This document shows, piece by piece, positions 23,451 through 32,099 of a stretch of 64,000 nucleotides of DNA. The stretch is from IMG/VR virus record IMGVR_UViG_3300025000_000063, positions 64,001-128,000 of that record. One strand, given 5' to 3'. Position numbers and translations under genes: made by a program. The first letter of the stretch is position 1. The number at the start of each line of letters is the position of its first letter. The stretch comes from a virus. The notes under the pieces were generated by a model. It had not been told where the DNA came from, did not search any database, and was given only the letters and a program-made list of their open reading frames with translations.

Positions 23451-24263
23451 ATGCACATTTATATTCCCACGTACAGCAGGCCGAATAAGCAAGAGACATT
23501 AAAGCACATCCCAAATAAATTGATGGAAAAGGTTCGTTTGGTTGTGAACAAAGAAGAATACGGGGTGTATTGCGAACGTGTTTCTAAAAAAATGATCATG
23601 GTTGTGGAAAGAAAAGTAACAAACATCGGCCAAGTACGCCAGTACATTATTGAAAATAGCCTCAGTGATTTCAGTTTATTTTTTGATGATGATATGTCCT
23701 TTGGTGTACGGAAAGAAGGTAAACTTAAAAAAGCTGAAAAAATAGATGTGTACGGAATGTACAAATTATTACTTTTTTGGCTGGAAGAAGGGCTTATCCA
23801 CGTAGGGGTCAGTCAAAGATTTGGGAATAACCGGATAGCAGAAGATTACCTGGAAGTGACCCGTATGAATAATGTTTATGCGTACAACACCAAAATTGTG
23901 AATAAAGAAAAAATCAGGTTTGATAGATTGCCGATAATGGAAGATTTTGACATGACTTTGTCTTTACTTGCTGCAGGATACAAAAACCGGGTGTCGTACA
24001 AGTATTGCTGGGGACAAGGGAAGAGTGGCGATAGGGGTGGGTGTTCAACCTATCGGACGTTTGAAATGCAAAAAGAAGCTGCTATAGCATTAAGTAAACT
24101 TCACCCTGGCATCGTTAAAATAAAGGCAAAAAAAGGTAAGGAAGAATGGGGTGGTATAAATTCCCTATACCGAACAGACGTTAATATTTTGTGGAAAAAA
24201 GCTTTCAAAAACAAGGAAAGAAAAGGAAACACTGATTGGCTTTTTAGCGGGAGGAAGGAGTAA
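23451..24263 (+). CDS. TET-associated-type glycosyltransferase (TAGT family)
   Basis: 270 aa. Motifs: IYIPTYSRP at the start, FFDDDMSFGVRKEG (DDD metal site), GVSQRFGNNR, PIMEDFDMTLSLLAAGY (EDfD) and GQGKSGDRGGCSTYRT. This is the pattern of the TAGT family, known to glycosylate hydroxymethylated cytosines in phage DNA. No TET/JBP oxygenase or hydroxymethylase is seen in the window, so the acceptor base is open. It lies 13 nt after the radical SAM gene. Confidence 0.82.
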   Translation: MHIYIPTYSRPNKQETLKHIPNKLMEKVRLVVNKEEYGVYCERVSKKMIMVVERKVTNIGQVRQYIIENSLSDFSLFFDDDMSFGVRKEGKLKKAEKIDVYGMYKLLLFWLEEGLIHVGVSQRFGNNRIAEDYLEVTRMNNVYAYNTKIVNKEKIRFDRLPIMEDFDMTLSLLAAGYKNRVSYKYCWGQGKSGDRGGCSTYRTFEMQKEAAIALSKLHPGIVKIKAKKGKEEWGGINSLYRTDVNILWKKAFKNKERKGNTDWLFSGRKE

Positions 24264-25510
24264 TGTCCGGATTCTTTTTCCCAGAAAGAAAACAAAAAGT
24301 GCAAACATTTAATTCCTTTGTTGGAAGAGGTAATACTTGCTCAACTTGTGGCAGGTACCGTGGATGCAAAACTCCAAGAATGAAGCCGTTTGGTGGATTT
24401 AAGAAAAAGATCATGCTTTTGGTTGAATCACCAAGTGTGACTGACGATAAACTTGGTGAACCACTTAAAAGCCGGCACGGGAAAAAAATTGTTCGTGCTT
24501 TAAAACAAATAGGGGTAGATGTTGCCAGTGATTGCCTTGTTGTCTATTCTGTTGCTTGTTATTCAGAAGAAAAAGTCAAACCAAAAGAAATTCTTTGCTG
24601 CAAAACAAAACTGGTACAAACGATCCGCCAACATAAACCAAATGTGATAATCCCCTTTGGGGGAGAATCACTTGATGCATTGATTGGCCATTACTGGAAA
24701 AAGAACATCAGCGGAATACAGAATTGGAGAGGTTGGCAAATACCAGACAGGAACTATCAAGCTTGGGTTTGCCCAGTATTCGCTCCTTGGTTTATTGAAC
24801 AAAGTGAAGAAAAGTACAGTAATATGGCAGAGAATCTTTGGCTAGAAGATTTAACATCCGCAATAAGCATACAAGAACAAATTCAATTTTCCGATGATAC
24901 CAAATGCATTCATTACGTTGAAAATAATGAAGATTTCCGGCAAGCTATTAAAGAGATCAACCGTGCTCCTTGGGTTTCTTTTGATTATGAAACTACCGGG
25001 CTGAAACCACATGCACCAGGACATGAGATAATTTGTGTCAGCGTTGCAGTATCCAGTAAAAAAGTATTTGTTTGGGAGAATGATGAATACAGGGCAAAGG
25101 TATGGTCTATGATCCTGAAAAAAGGAAAAATAAAAAAATCATCACACAACCTTTCTTTCGAGCAATTATGGAGTGCAGTATTAATGAAAACCAGAGTCCG
25201 TGGCTGGGATTGGTGCAGCATGAACACGGCCCATATCTTGGATAACAGGCAAGGCATTTGTGGATTAAAATTCCAAGCATATGTTAATTTCGGGGTTATC
25301 GATTATAATTCTCAAATAGAACCATACTTAGAAAGCCCACCTGATCAGGGGGCCAATGCAAAAAACAGAATAAAAGAATTCATTAAAAAATTCGGGATAA
25401 AACCAGTTTTGACTTATTGCGCCTTGGATTCATTATACGGATATTGGCTCACAGAAAAACAAAAACAAGATATTGAAAATAAAGTAGCAAACGAACTAAT
25501 TCCCTTTTAA
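24263..25510 (+). CDS. Uracil-DNA glycosylase-like domain fused to a DnaQ-type 3'-5' exonuclease
   Basis: 415 aa. Residues 20-190 resemble family 4 uracil-DNA glycosylases: TCSTCGRYRGC cysteines for an Fe-S cluster, MLLVESPSVTDDKLGEPL and VIIPFGGESLDAL. Residues 235-405 form an exonuclease with DYETTGL (Exo I), SHNLSFEQLWSA (Exo II) and YCALDSLYGYW (Exo III). The polymerase domain that normally follows such an exonuclease is in the separate gene at 25971, so proofreading and polymerisation are on two chains. GGAAGGAG precedes the ATG. Confidence 0.82.
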   Translation: MSGFFFPERKQKVQTFNSFVGRGNTCSTCGRYRGCKTPRMKPFGGFKKKIMLLVESPSVTDDKLGEPLKSRHGKKIVRALKQIGVDVASDCLVVYSVACYSEEKVKPKEILCCKTKLVQTIRQHKPNVIIPFGGESLDALIGHYWKKNISGIQNWRGWQIPDRNYQAWVCPVFAPWFIEQSEEKYSNMAENLWLEDLTSAISIQEQIQFSDDTKCIHYVENNEDFRQAIKEINRAPWVSFDYETTGLKPHAPGHEIICVSVAVSSKKVFVWENDEYRAKVWSMILKKGKIKKSSHNLSFEQLWSAVLMKTRVRGWDWCSMNTAHILDNRQGICGLKFQAYVNFGVIDYNSQIEPYLESPPDQGANAKNRIKEFIKKFGIKPVLTYCALDSLYGYWLTEKQKQDIENKVANELIPF

Positions 25511-25527
25511 CCAGGCAGAAACCTACA

Positions 25528-25974
25528 ATGAAACGGAAAAAGAAATTGCAGACCAATTCTGAATTGTTACAGAAAGAAAGCCTTCAAATATTCAAATGCA
25601 TAAAACCTATCAAACTCCAATTAACAAAAAAAGCTTGTGCACATATGTACCATCAAGCAAACAAAACAAACAAAAACGGGGTCTCTGCAATTAACCATAC
25701 CATCGATGCATTTTACTATTGTTTTGAATGCCCAGAAGGGAAGAAAAATTATGAAAAATACCACAGTAACGGGAAAGAAAAAATAAAGGCCCCTAAAAGA
25801 AAACAATGCCTGATGTACCAGGTAGACCCAACTCAATGTAAAAATGAAAAAATAGAAGGGTGGTTTTCCAGGCACAGAACACAAAAAGACCAAAACTGGG
25901 GGATCAAGAGGTTTTGTTGTGCTGAATGTGGGGTGCGGTACCATTATTTAAAATCACAAGGGAAGATAAAATGA
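25528..25974 (+). CDS. Cysteine-containing hypothetical protein between exonuclease and polymerase
   Basis: 148 aa, very basic, with FECPEG, QCLMYQVDPTQC and FCCAECGVRYHY cysteine groups that may bind zinc. Its TGA overlaps the polymerase ATG. The role is unknown; the location suggests a replisome accessory protein. Confidence 0.6.
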   Translation: MKRKKKLQTNSELLQKESLQIFKCIKPIKLQLTKKACAHMYHQANKTNKNGVSAINHTIDAFYYCFECPEGKKNYEKYHSNGKEKIKAPKRKQCLMYQVDPTQCKNEKIEGWFSRHRTQKDQNWGIKRFCCAECGVRYHYLKSQGKIK

Positions 25975-27389
25975 TTCAAGCAACTACTGAAGATGCACGG
26001 AAATTGATCACAGAAGGGTTAATTACTTTATCAAATGCCTCAATTGAAGGTATTGGCATTGATATCAAATACTGCTTGAAGCAAGAAAAAATACTTACCC
26101 TGAAACTAAAAAAATTAATCACTGAATTTAAAGAAACCAGGACCGGTAAACTATGGAAAAAAATTTACCGGAATGCCAATTTCAATTCTGATATGCAACT
26201 TCGGGATATCTTGTTTAAAAAATTACACCTCCCACAAGTCAAAAAAACCGAACCCAGTGTTACATACCCAAACGGCCAGCCTGTTGTAAACAATGAAACT
26301 TTAGAACTGTTAAGCAAACAGAATGAAGATTTATTGCCGTATATCAGTTATAAAAAATATGATAAGGTTTTGAACACTTATATCTCAGGTATCATAAAAG
26401 AACAAGTGGATGGGTTTCTTCACCCATTCTTCCACCTGCATACTGCCAAAACATTCCGATCCAGCAGCGCCAATATCAATTTCCAGAACCAGCCGAATAG
26501 AGATCCCATTCAAAAGAAAATCATCCGGACAGCATTTATCCCGCACAAAGGACATCGGTTTCTTACAGCAGACTTTTCCGGGATTGAAGTTGCTATTTCT
26601 TGCTGCAATCATAAAGATCCCAAAATGATAAAGTATGTAACAGACAAAAAAACTGATATGCACCGGGATCTTGCCGTCGATTGCTATAAGCTGGATAAAT
26701 TTCAAAAAGAAGGATCTGAAAAAACACTAAGGAAAGGCGCCAAAAATGGATTTGTATTTCCTCAATTCTACGGCGATTATTACGGGAACAATGCCCCAAT
26801 TCTTTTGCACTGGGGTGGATTGCCTTCTTCCGGTTCTTGGGAAAAATCAGACGGTTTGCCATTAATAACTGGAATGACCCTTGGAGAGCACTTAATCCGA
26901 AAGGGCATAACTTGTTACGAAGAATTTGAAGACCATATTCAAGATGTACAAAACCATTTTTGGAAACAAAGATTTAAGGCATACAATCAATGGAAATTAG
27001 ATAATGTTGCGGAGTATTATAAAAGGGGATACTTAAAAACATTAACCGGGTTTACCTGCTCTGGGTTGATGGGCAAAAACGAAATAAACAATTACCCAAT
27101 ACAAGGCCCAGCATTCCATTGTACTCTTGCCACATTCATTGAAATTTCAAAAAGGATTGAATACCAAGGATTAAAGACCCGGTTAATTGGACAAATACAC
27201 GACGAGCTTGTTTTTACAAATGAACCTGATGAAAAAGACCAAATACTTGATATGATCCGATCTGTTGCGTGTATTTGGTTGCCAAAACAATGGCCTTGGA
27301 TTATTGTTCCTTTAGAAATTGAAGCAAATGTTTTTGAAGTTGACGCCCCTTGGTCATCAGCTTCTTATGTTGTTAAAATTGCCAAATAA
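25971..27389 (+). CDS. DNA polymerase, family A (polymerase domain only)
   Basis: 472 aa from the ATG at 25971. SSSANINFQNQPN precedes motif A LTADFSGIEV; motif B is LRKGAKNGFVFPQFYG; motif C is GQIHDELVF (HDE). No exonuclease domain is present on this chain; that activity is in the 24263 protein. It would be the replicative polymerase with the clamp at 19897. Confidence 0.9.
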   Translation: MIQATTEDARKLITEGLITLSNASIEGIGIDIKYCLKQEKILTLKLKKLITEFKETRTGKLWKKIYRNANFNSDMQLRDILFKKLHLPQVKKTEPSVTYPNGQPVVNNETLELLSKQNEDLLPYISYKKYDKVLNTYISGIIKEQVDGFLHPFFHLHTAKTFRSSSANINFQNQPNRDPIQKKIIRTAFIPHKGHRFLTADFSGIEVAISCCNHKDPKMIKYVTDKKTDMHRDLAVDCYKLDKFQKEGSEKTLRKGAKNGFVFPQFYGDYYGNNAPILLHWGGLPSSGSWEKSDGLPLITGMTLGEHLIRKGITCYEEFEDHIQDVQNHFWKQRFKAYNQWKLDNVAEYYKRGYLKTLTGFTCSGLMGKNEINNYPIQGPAFHCTLATFIEISKRIEYQGLKTRLIGQIHDELVFTNEPDEKDQILDMIRSVACIWLPKQWPWIIVPLEIEANVFEVDAPWSSASYVVKIAK

Positions 27390-27413
27390 ATAAAGATGAC
27401 AACTTTTAAACAA

Positions 27414-27445
27414 CTTTTAAAAAAATTAAAATCATTTTGTATAAT
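27414..27445 (+). promoter_or_regulatory. Phage promoter, CTTTTAAA / TTGTATAAT type
   Basis: CTTTTAAA from 27414 and TATAAT at 27440-27445, 26 nt apart, with TTTTG before the -10. The stretch from the A run to TATAAT is nearly identical to the copy at 13899. It precedes the clamp loader operon. Confidence 0.65.
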
Positions 27446-27499
27446 ATTACAGAATACGGTAAAGATGTAGAAAATTAAAATTATAAACTGGAGAAAAGA

Positions 27500-28003
27500 A
27501 TGCCCACAATTAAAAAATTAATCGAATGCAAGAGTTGTTCCGGCACCGGGGTGTACCAAGGAATGGCTGAAGGTCACGGTTGTGGTGTTGTCTGCACAAC
27601 CTGTAAAGGTTCAGGCGCATTTGAGTACACCTTCACGTACAACGAGTTTAAAGGTAAACGGACTAAAGATGGAATTAGTCGCGTATACAAATCTGGGTAT
27701 GGGTATAAAATAGGGTTGGGCAAAATAAATTTTGTTGGTATTGGTGAAATTGATATGGACAAAAAAGGAGTCAGTTACACAGAATTTTTGTCAGGGCAAA
27801 TGCCTGCGCATATCCAAGAATTGTGTTGCCCAATGCTTGCCGATCAAGGTGCATGCCATGCTATTGATGGGTTTGTACAACAATGCAAAAAATTGGATGG
27901 GCGGGGCTGGATAGGGCACATACCAAATTGTAATTATGCCAGTAAAAAATCTTTGTGTTGGGATCGATTTACTCGCGCCCAAAAAGCACAGGAGAAAAAT
28001 TAA
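27500..28003 (+). CDS. DnaJ-type zinc-finger-like protein
   Basis: 167 aa. The N-terminus has CKSCSGTGVYQG and CTTCKGSGAF, two CxxCxGxG repeats like the DnaJ cysteine-rich zinc domain. The C-terminal half has scattered Cys (ELCCPMLADQGAC, NCNY). J-domain features are absent. It lies 1 nt before the clamp loader ATG. Chaperone activity is not implied by the motif alone. Confidence 0.6.
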   Translation: MPTIKKLIECKSCSGTGVYQGMAEGHGCGVVCTTCKGSGAFEYTFTYNEFKGKRTKDGISRVYKSGYGYKIGLGKINFVGIGEIDMDKKGVSYTEFLSGQMPAHIQELCCPMLADQGACHAIDGFVQQCKKLDGRGWIGHIPNCNYASKKSLCWDRFTRAQKAQEKN

Positions 28004-28004
28004 A

Positions 28005-28952
28005 ATGGAGTTGTACAAAAAGTACAGGCCGGGGGTGTTATCAGATATGGTCGGAAATAAAGCAAATGTTCAATTGCTCACTTCTTTCTTAAAAGAGGGG
28101 AATTTACCCCATGCCATTATGTTCACAGGGCAAAAAGGGTGCGGGAAAACAACCCTCGGCAGAATCCTGAAAACTGAATTGAATTGCGCTGATTGTGATT
28201 ATAAAGAGTTGGACACTGCTGTATTTCGTGGCATTGATACAATGCGTGAAATACGGGAACAAATGAAGTTCTTACCAATTAAGAGTGAATGCAAAGTTTT
28301 TTTGTTGGATGAATTTCACATGGTTGGCAAAGGGATGGAAGAAAAAAATGAAGCCCAGAATGCCTTATTGAAGGCTCTGGAAGACACGCCGAAACATGTT
28401 CATTTCATTTTATGCACAACAAATCCAGAACGTGTCATATCTACCGTAAAAAGTAGATGTGTTGAAATTCAATTGCAGACTCTTTCCGAATCAGAGATGA
28501 TTTTGTTACTTAAAAAGGTGTGCAAAAAAGAACGGAAGGTTTTGCCCGGAAAAGTTATAAAACAAATTATTACGTACGCAGAAGGGAGCCCAAGAAACGC
28601 TTTACAGTTATTGGAAAAGGCCCTGAACCTCACTGACGAAAAAGATATGCTGGAAGCTGTTAAATCTGAATTACTGGATCAATCCGCTGCGGTAAATGAA
28701 TTATGCCAAGCGATGCTGAAAACAGGGGAATGGGGTAAAGTGAAAAAGGTTCTCCAAGGGTTAAAAACGGAAGACCCTGAAAGCATTCGCCGGCAAATTA
28801 TCGGGTACGCTGGAGCGGTATTACTAAATGGAAATGAATCAGCATCATTAATCTTGGGATGGTTTCTTTACAAGAACACGTACGATGCTGGATTCCCATT
28901 GATTACCCAGTTTTGTTATAACATTTGTCAAGGAATTGAGCCTCCATGTTAA
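28005..28952 (+). CDS. Clamp loader ATPase (DnaX/RFC-like)
   Basis: 315 aa. LYKKYRPGVLSDMVGNKANVQLL is the typical start of DnaX/RFC subunits. Walker A is FTGQKGCGKTT, Walker B is VFLLDEFHM (DE[F]H in place of DExx), the sensor is FILCTTNPERVISTVKSRC (SRC arginine finger), and AEGSPRNALQLLEKAL follows. It loads the sliding clamp at 19897. AGGAGAAAA precedes the ATG. Confidence 0.88.
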   Translation: MELYKKYRPGVLSDMVGNKANVQLLTSFLKEGNLPHAIMFTGQKGCGKTTLGRILKTELNCADCDYKELDTAVFRGIDTMREIREQMKFLPIKSECKVFLLDEFHMVGKGMEEKNEAQNALLKALEDTPKHVHFILCTTNPERVISTVKSRCVEIQLQTLSESEMILLLKKVCKKERKVLPGKVIKQIITYAEGSPRNALQLLEKALNLTDEKDMLEAVKSELLDQSAAVNELCQAMLKTGEWGKVKKVLQGLKTEDPESIRRQIIGYAGAVLLNGNESASLILGWFLYKNTYDAGFPLITQFCYNICQGIEPPC

Positions 28953-28961
28953 TGAGAAAAT

Positions 28962-29165
28962 ATGAGAAATAACAAAAAATTAAAAAAAGTAAAAGATCTT
29001 GTTGAATGGGAGATAAAAACAACATCGGATGCTTGTAAATGGGCAGGTCCAGTTTTTGTGAATAACGCAGACAATATCGTTCACCATTATGAGTGTAATC
29101 ACGTTAATAATTTTGTGTGTCTTTGCTGTTCTAAAAATTGCCCAATTATAATTACTGGAAATTAA
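28962..29165 (+). CDS. Small cysteine/histidine-rich protein
   Basis: 67 aa with HHYECNHVNNFVCLCCSKNCP, a possible zinc-binding cluster at its C-terminus. No family recognised. Confidence 0.5.
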   Translation: MRNNKKLKKVKDLVEWEIKTTSDACKWAGPVFVNNADNIVHHYECNHVNNFVCLCCSKNCPIIITGN

Positions 29166-29213
29166 ATGACGGGGCCTCCCGGGTATAATAACCATAACAA
29201 AGGATTTCTTTAA

Positions 29214-29549
29214 ATGCGCCCTAATCCTGATGAAATCATGGCATACTTGATAAGCAACAAAGAAAAGATACAAACAGGGAAGATTAAAAAAGTTGAAATT
29301 TGCATTGCCCTGGGCATTTGTGAGAGGACAGTGTACCGGTATTTACAATTATTGGGAATTAAAACTATTATCGGTAGGCCAAAAAGCGCAAGATGCCAAA
29401 GCAGGATGGCCAAGAAAACTAATTTCAAACGAATTATCCGATTAGAAAAGCTGGTAAAAACTTTGGCACGGGTGCTTTATGAGGTACAGGAAGATATGGG
29501 GTCAATCCCGCATCCAAGCATAAAAGAAATACTAAAAGAGGAAAGGTAG
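29214..29549 (+). CDS. Helix-turn-helix protein
   Basis: 111 aa. KIKKVEICIALGICERTVYRYLQLLGI is a clear helix-turn-helix (resolvase or Fis-like pattern with TVYRYL recognition helix), followed by basic RPKSARCQSRMAKK and a helical C-terminus. It may act as a regulator or DNA-architecture protein. A TATAAT occurs upstream at 29175 without a matching -35. Confidence 0.6.
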   Translation: MRPNPDEIMAYLISNKEKIQTGKIKKVEICIALGICERTVYRYLQLLGIKTIIGRPKSARCQSRMAKKTNFKRIIRLEKLVKTLARVLYEVQEDMGSIPHPSIKEILKEER

Positions 29550-29556
29550 GGGCAAA

Positions 29557-29883
29557 ATGAAAAGAAAACCAAGTGTTTCAAAATTCAAAATCAATAAAGC
29601 TGGATTCAGAAAAGAACTGGATCATTACTTTCCAAAATACATGTTCACAATGAAAAAGCAAATCAGTCCTTTCATCGTGGTCCAAGGCAACGAGATAAGA
29701 AAAGAAGATATGACTGCCACATTGTTTGAGTTGCCTGAAGACACCACAATATTTCATACTTGGCCTGGCCAATACCGGTCTGACGTGTTTGTGTATACCA
29801 TAAAAGAAATGCTGGAATGGTTTAATGCACAAGAAGAATCCACAAAAGAAACGTACAGGAGGAAATGTGGGCTTACTGAATAA
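29557..29883 (+). CDS. Hypothetical protein
   Basis: 108 aa (MKRKPSVSKFKINKAG...), with DTTIFHTWPGQYRSDVFVYTIKEMLEWF in the middle. It is preceded by GGTAGGGG and overlaps the UvsY-like gene start. No family recognised. Confidence 0.6.
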   Translation: MKRKPSVSKFKINKAGFRKELDHYFPKYMFTMKKQISPFIVVQGNEIRKEDMTATLFELPEDTTIFHTWPGQYRSDVFVYTIKEMLEWFNAQEESTKETYRRKCGLTE

Positions 29884-30418
29884 AAAACGTCTTGACTACA
29901 AACAAGACGTAAAAATAGATACAGAAGCCCTGGATGTGGAATGGGCAGAACATCCGGAAAAATGCCTGATGTACATCGAACAACTGGCAGAATTAAGGAA
30001 ACAGGCCCGGCTGGATGAAGAGGAAGTCAAAACAACCAGGTCAGAACTTATCTTGGAAGCAAATAATGATCCAATTGGATGCTGTGGGAAAGAGAAACCG
30101 AATGCTGCGGATATTGAAGCTTATTATCGCAGCAATGATGAGTATAAAGCAGCAAAAGAGGCAGCTATCCAGGCAGCAGATGCGGCACTTGTGGCAGAAG
30201 ACATGAAAAACCTGATGACATATACCAAAACAAAAGCACTGGAGCAATTAGTCAGTTTGCATTCACAATCTTATTTTATCGGGCCAACGACTCCCAGGAA
30301 CTTAAACAGAGAAATGGAAAAAAGAAGGGAAAGAAAAGAACAAGCAGAAGAAACAAAGAAAAAAACTGCCAGCAACCTAAAAAATAAGTTCAGCGGGTTC
30401 AAAAGGAAAAAAGCATGA
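29867..30418 (+). CDS. Possible UvsY-like recombination mediator
   Basis: 183 aa from a GTG at 29867, with AGGAGG 4-5 nt upstream; a longer frame from 29825 lacks such a site. The pattern VKIDTEALDVEWAEHPEKCLMYIEQLAEL with a later SNDEYKAAKEAAIQAADAALVAEDM recalls T4 UvsY, which loads the UvsX recombinase on ssDNA. The RecA/UvsX-like gene lies 2 kb downstream. Resemblance is by layout, so the call is tentative. Confidence 0.45.
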   Translation: MGLLNKKRLDYKQDVKIDTEALDVEWAEHPEKCLMYIEQLAELRKQARLDEEEVKTTRSELILEANNDPIGCCGKEKPNAADIEAYYRSNDEYKAAKEAAIQAADAALVAEDMKNLMTYTKTKALEQLVSLHSQSYFIGPTTPRNLNREMEKRRERKEQAEETKKKTASNLKNKFSGFKRKKA

Positions 30419-30585
30419 ATTTTTTAGAAACATTAATTATTTCCATTTGCGGCACGCTTGCAATTATTTTGATGGCGTATTTAGCTGGGCGTAATTTTGC
30501 CTTAGGGGTTTTACATCAAATTGCGGAAATAGTGAAGAAAATAGAAGGACAAACAGTAGAAACAGAACGAAAGGAGAACAAATGA
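30415..30585 (+). CDS. Small membrane protein
   Basis: 56 aa with one hydrophobic N-terminal helix (LETLIISICGTLAIILMAYLAG) and a charged C-terminus. Both ends overlap neighbouring genes by ATGA, supporting coupled translation. Function unknown. Confidence 0.6.
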   Translation: MNFLETLIISICGTLAIILMAYLAGRNFALGVLHQIAEIVKKIEGQTVETERKENK

Positions 30586-31967
30586 AAAAGAGTAAACGTG
30601 AAAACAAGAGGCGTGGGGCCTCAATGGGTGCCGGAGCCAGGGAATCCAGAAAAAATAGAAAACTTGGGAAAAAATGGCTCAGTATCCCAAAAGGAATGCA
30701 ACTCTGGAAAGAGGAACCTGGGTTGTACAAGGTTGATATCCTCCCGTATGAAGTGAAAAACCCAAAATTACATATGGAAGGTGAATACATCACGGAAGGT
30801 ATTTGGTACAGGATGCCGTACAAACTGCACAGAAATGTTGGGCCGAATAAAATGGATATCGTATGCCCAACAACTATCGGAAAACCGTGCCCGTTATGCC
30901 AGAAACGGCAGGAGATTTTCGATGACCCTGACCTGGACAACAAACTTGCCGGAGCTTACCGGGCATCAGAACGATCATTGTTTGCTCTCAAGATGCTATC
31001 CGGTAACAAAGAACTGAAAGGCAAGATCGTTTTGTGGGACATTTCTGATTTCTTGTTCTTTGAGCAGCTTTGCGTTGAACTGGAAAACGGTGAAGAAGAA
31101 TGGGAAAACTTCCCGCTGCTGGAAGGCGGGTATTCTTTAAAGATCCGGTTGTTGGAAGAAGTATTTGACAAAACCAAATTTTCCAAATGTGATCGGATTG
31201 ACTTTATCGAACGGGATGACTACGATGAATCCATTCTGGAAGAAGTTCCCTGCCTGGATGATGTGATCCTGCCGAATATCCGGACGTTTAAGGAAATCCA
31301 GGCAATTCTGGAAGGTATGGACGAGGATGAAGATGATGATTCTGAGGAGGAAGATGATGAAGATGAAAAAACTTCCAGAAAAACAAAAAAAGGTTCCAGG
31401 GAAGCCGGGAAAGCAGATAAATCCAAACCGGCAAAGGGAAAGAAAAGACCCGAACCAGAGCCGGAAGACGATGATGACGGCGACAATGATAGTGATTCGG
31501 AAGAAGTAGAACAGCCGGAATCCTGGGATGAATTAGAATCCATGGATGAAGATGAACTGGTTGCCCTTGCCGAATCCCTGGACTTTGAAATTGATGAAGA
31601 TGAAATTGATTCTGAGGATGCCCTGCGAGAGGCCCTGGCGGAAGAACTTGGGATTGAAAAACCGAAAAAGGGTAAAAAGAAAGAAACCTCCAAATCCACA
31701 AAGCCTGCAAAATCCGGTAAAAAGAAGCCGGAGCCAGAAGAAGATGATGACGAGGATGAAGAAGAAGATGATCCCCCACCGAAATCCAAAAAGCAAGACA
31801 AATCCGGCAAGGGAGCGGATAAAAAAGCCAAGAAAGGGGCTTCAGGCAAATGTCCGCACGGCCATGTATTTGGTGAGGAATTCGGGGATCATGATGAATG
31901 CGATGAAGACACCTGTAAAAAGCATGATGCTTGTTTTGATGAATACGATTCAATGCAGGATGAATGA
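30582..31967 (+). CDS. Single-stranded DNA-binding protein (gp32-like, long acidic tail)
   Basis: 461 aa. Basic start, then KKWLSIPKGMQLWKEEPG, KVDILPYEV, WYRMPYKLHRNVGP and CPTTIGKPCPLCQKRQE: the oligonucleotide-binding core with a zinc-type CPLC seen in phage gp32-like proteins. After residue 245 there are alternating Asp/Glu and Lys-rich segments and a small folded insert (SWDELESMDEDELVALAESLDFEID). A Cys/His cluster ends the protein. The acidic tail would recruit partner proteins, and it is much longer than in T4 gp32. Confidence 0.75.
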   Translation: MKKSKRENKRRGASMGAGARESRKNRKLGKKWLSIPKGMQLWKEEPGLYKVDILPYEVKNPKLHMEGEYITEGIWYRMPYKLHRNVGPNKMDIVCPTTIGKPCPLCQKRQEIFDDPDLDNKLAGAYRASERSLFALKMLSGNKELKGKIVLWDISDFLFFEQLCVELENGEEEWENFPLLEGGYSLKIRLLEEVFDKTKFSKCDRIDFIERDDYDESILEEVPCLDDVILPNIRTFKEIQAILEGMDEDEDDDSEEEDDEDEKTSRKTKKGSREAGKADKSKPAKGKKRPEPEPEDDDDGDNDSDSEEVEQPESWDELESMDEDELVALAESLDFEIDEDEIDSEDALREALAEELGIEKPKKGKKKETSKSTKPAKSGKKKPEPEEDDDEDEEEDDPPPKSKKQDKSGKGADKKAKKGASGKCPHGHVFGEEFGDHDECDEDTCKKHDACFDEYDSMQDE

Positions 31968-31996
31968 CTACCAGGTAATTAACCAATAACCAAAAT

Positions 31997-32076
31997 TGTT
32001 GGGTGGCGGAATAGGTAGACGCAGATCAGGCAAGGCGGAAGGTACTTGTATGCAGGTTCAAATCCTGCCCCAACAA
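31997..32076 (+). tRNA. tRNA-Leu-like element with an aberrant anticodon arm
   Basis: The acceptor stem is TGTTGGG with CCCAACA plus discriminator A; the D arm is GCG-GAATAGGTAGA-CGC; the T arm is GCAGG-TTCAAAT-CCTGC. The GGTGGCGGAATAGGTAGACGC start is typical of tRNA-Leu. The 28 nt between D and T arms do not fold into a 5-bp/7-nt anticodon arm. Only CAAG/CTTG around a 10-nt loop pairs. CCA is not encoded. It is either a degenerate tRNA or a tRNA-like structure. Confidence 0.55.
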
Positions 32077-32099
32077 TAAATAGTATGGAGAGAAAGAAG

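Noticed and set aside
31220-31986. Minus-strand Ser- and His-rich ORFs
   Set aside because: Shadows of the acidic Asp/Glu and Lys-rich tail of the ssDNA-binding protein; no ribosome-binding site and no plausible protein composition.
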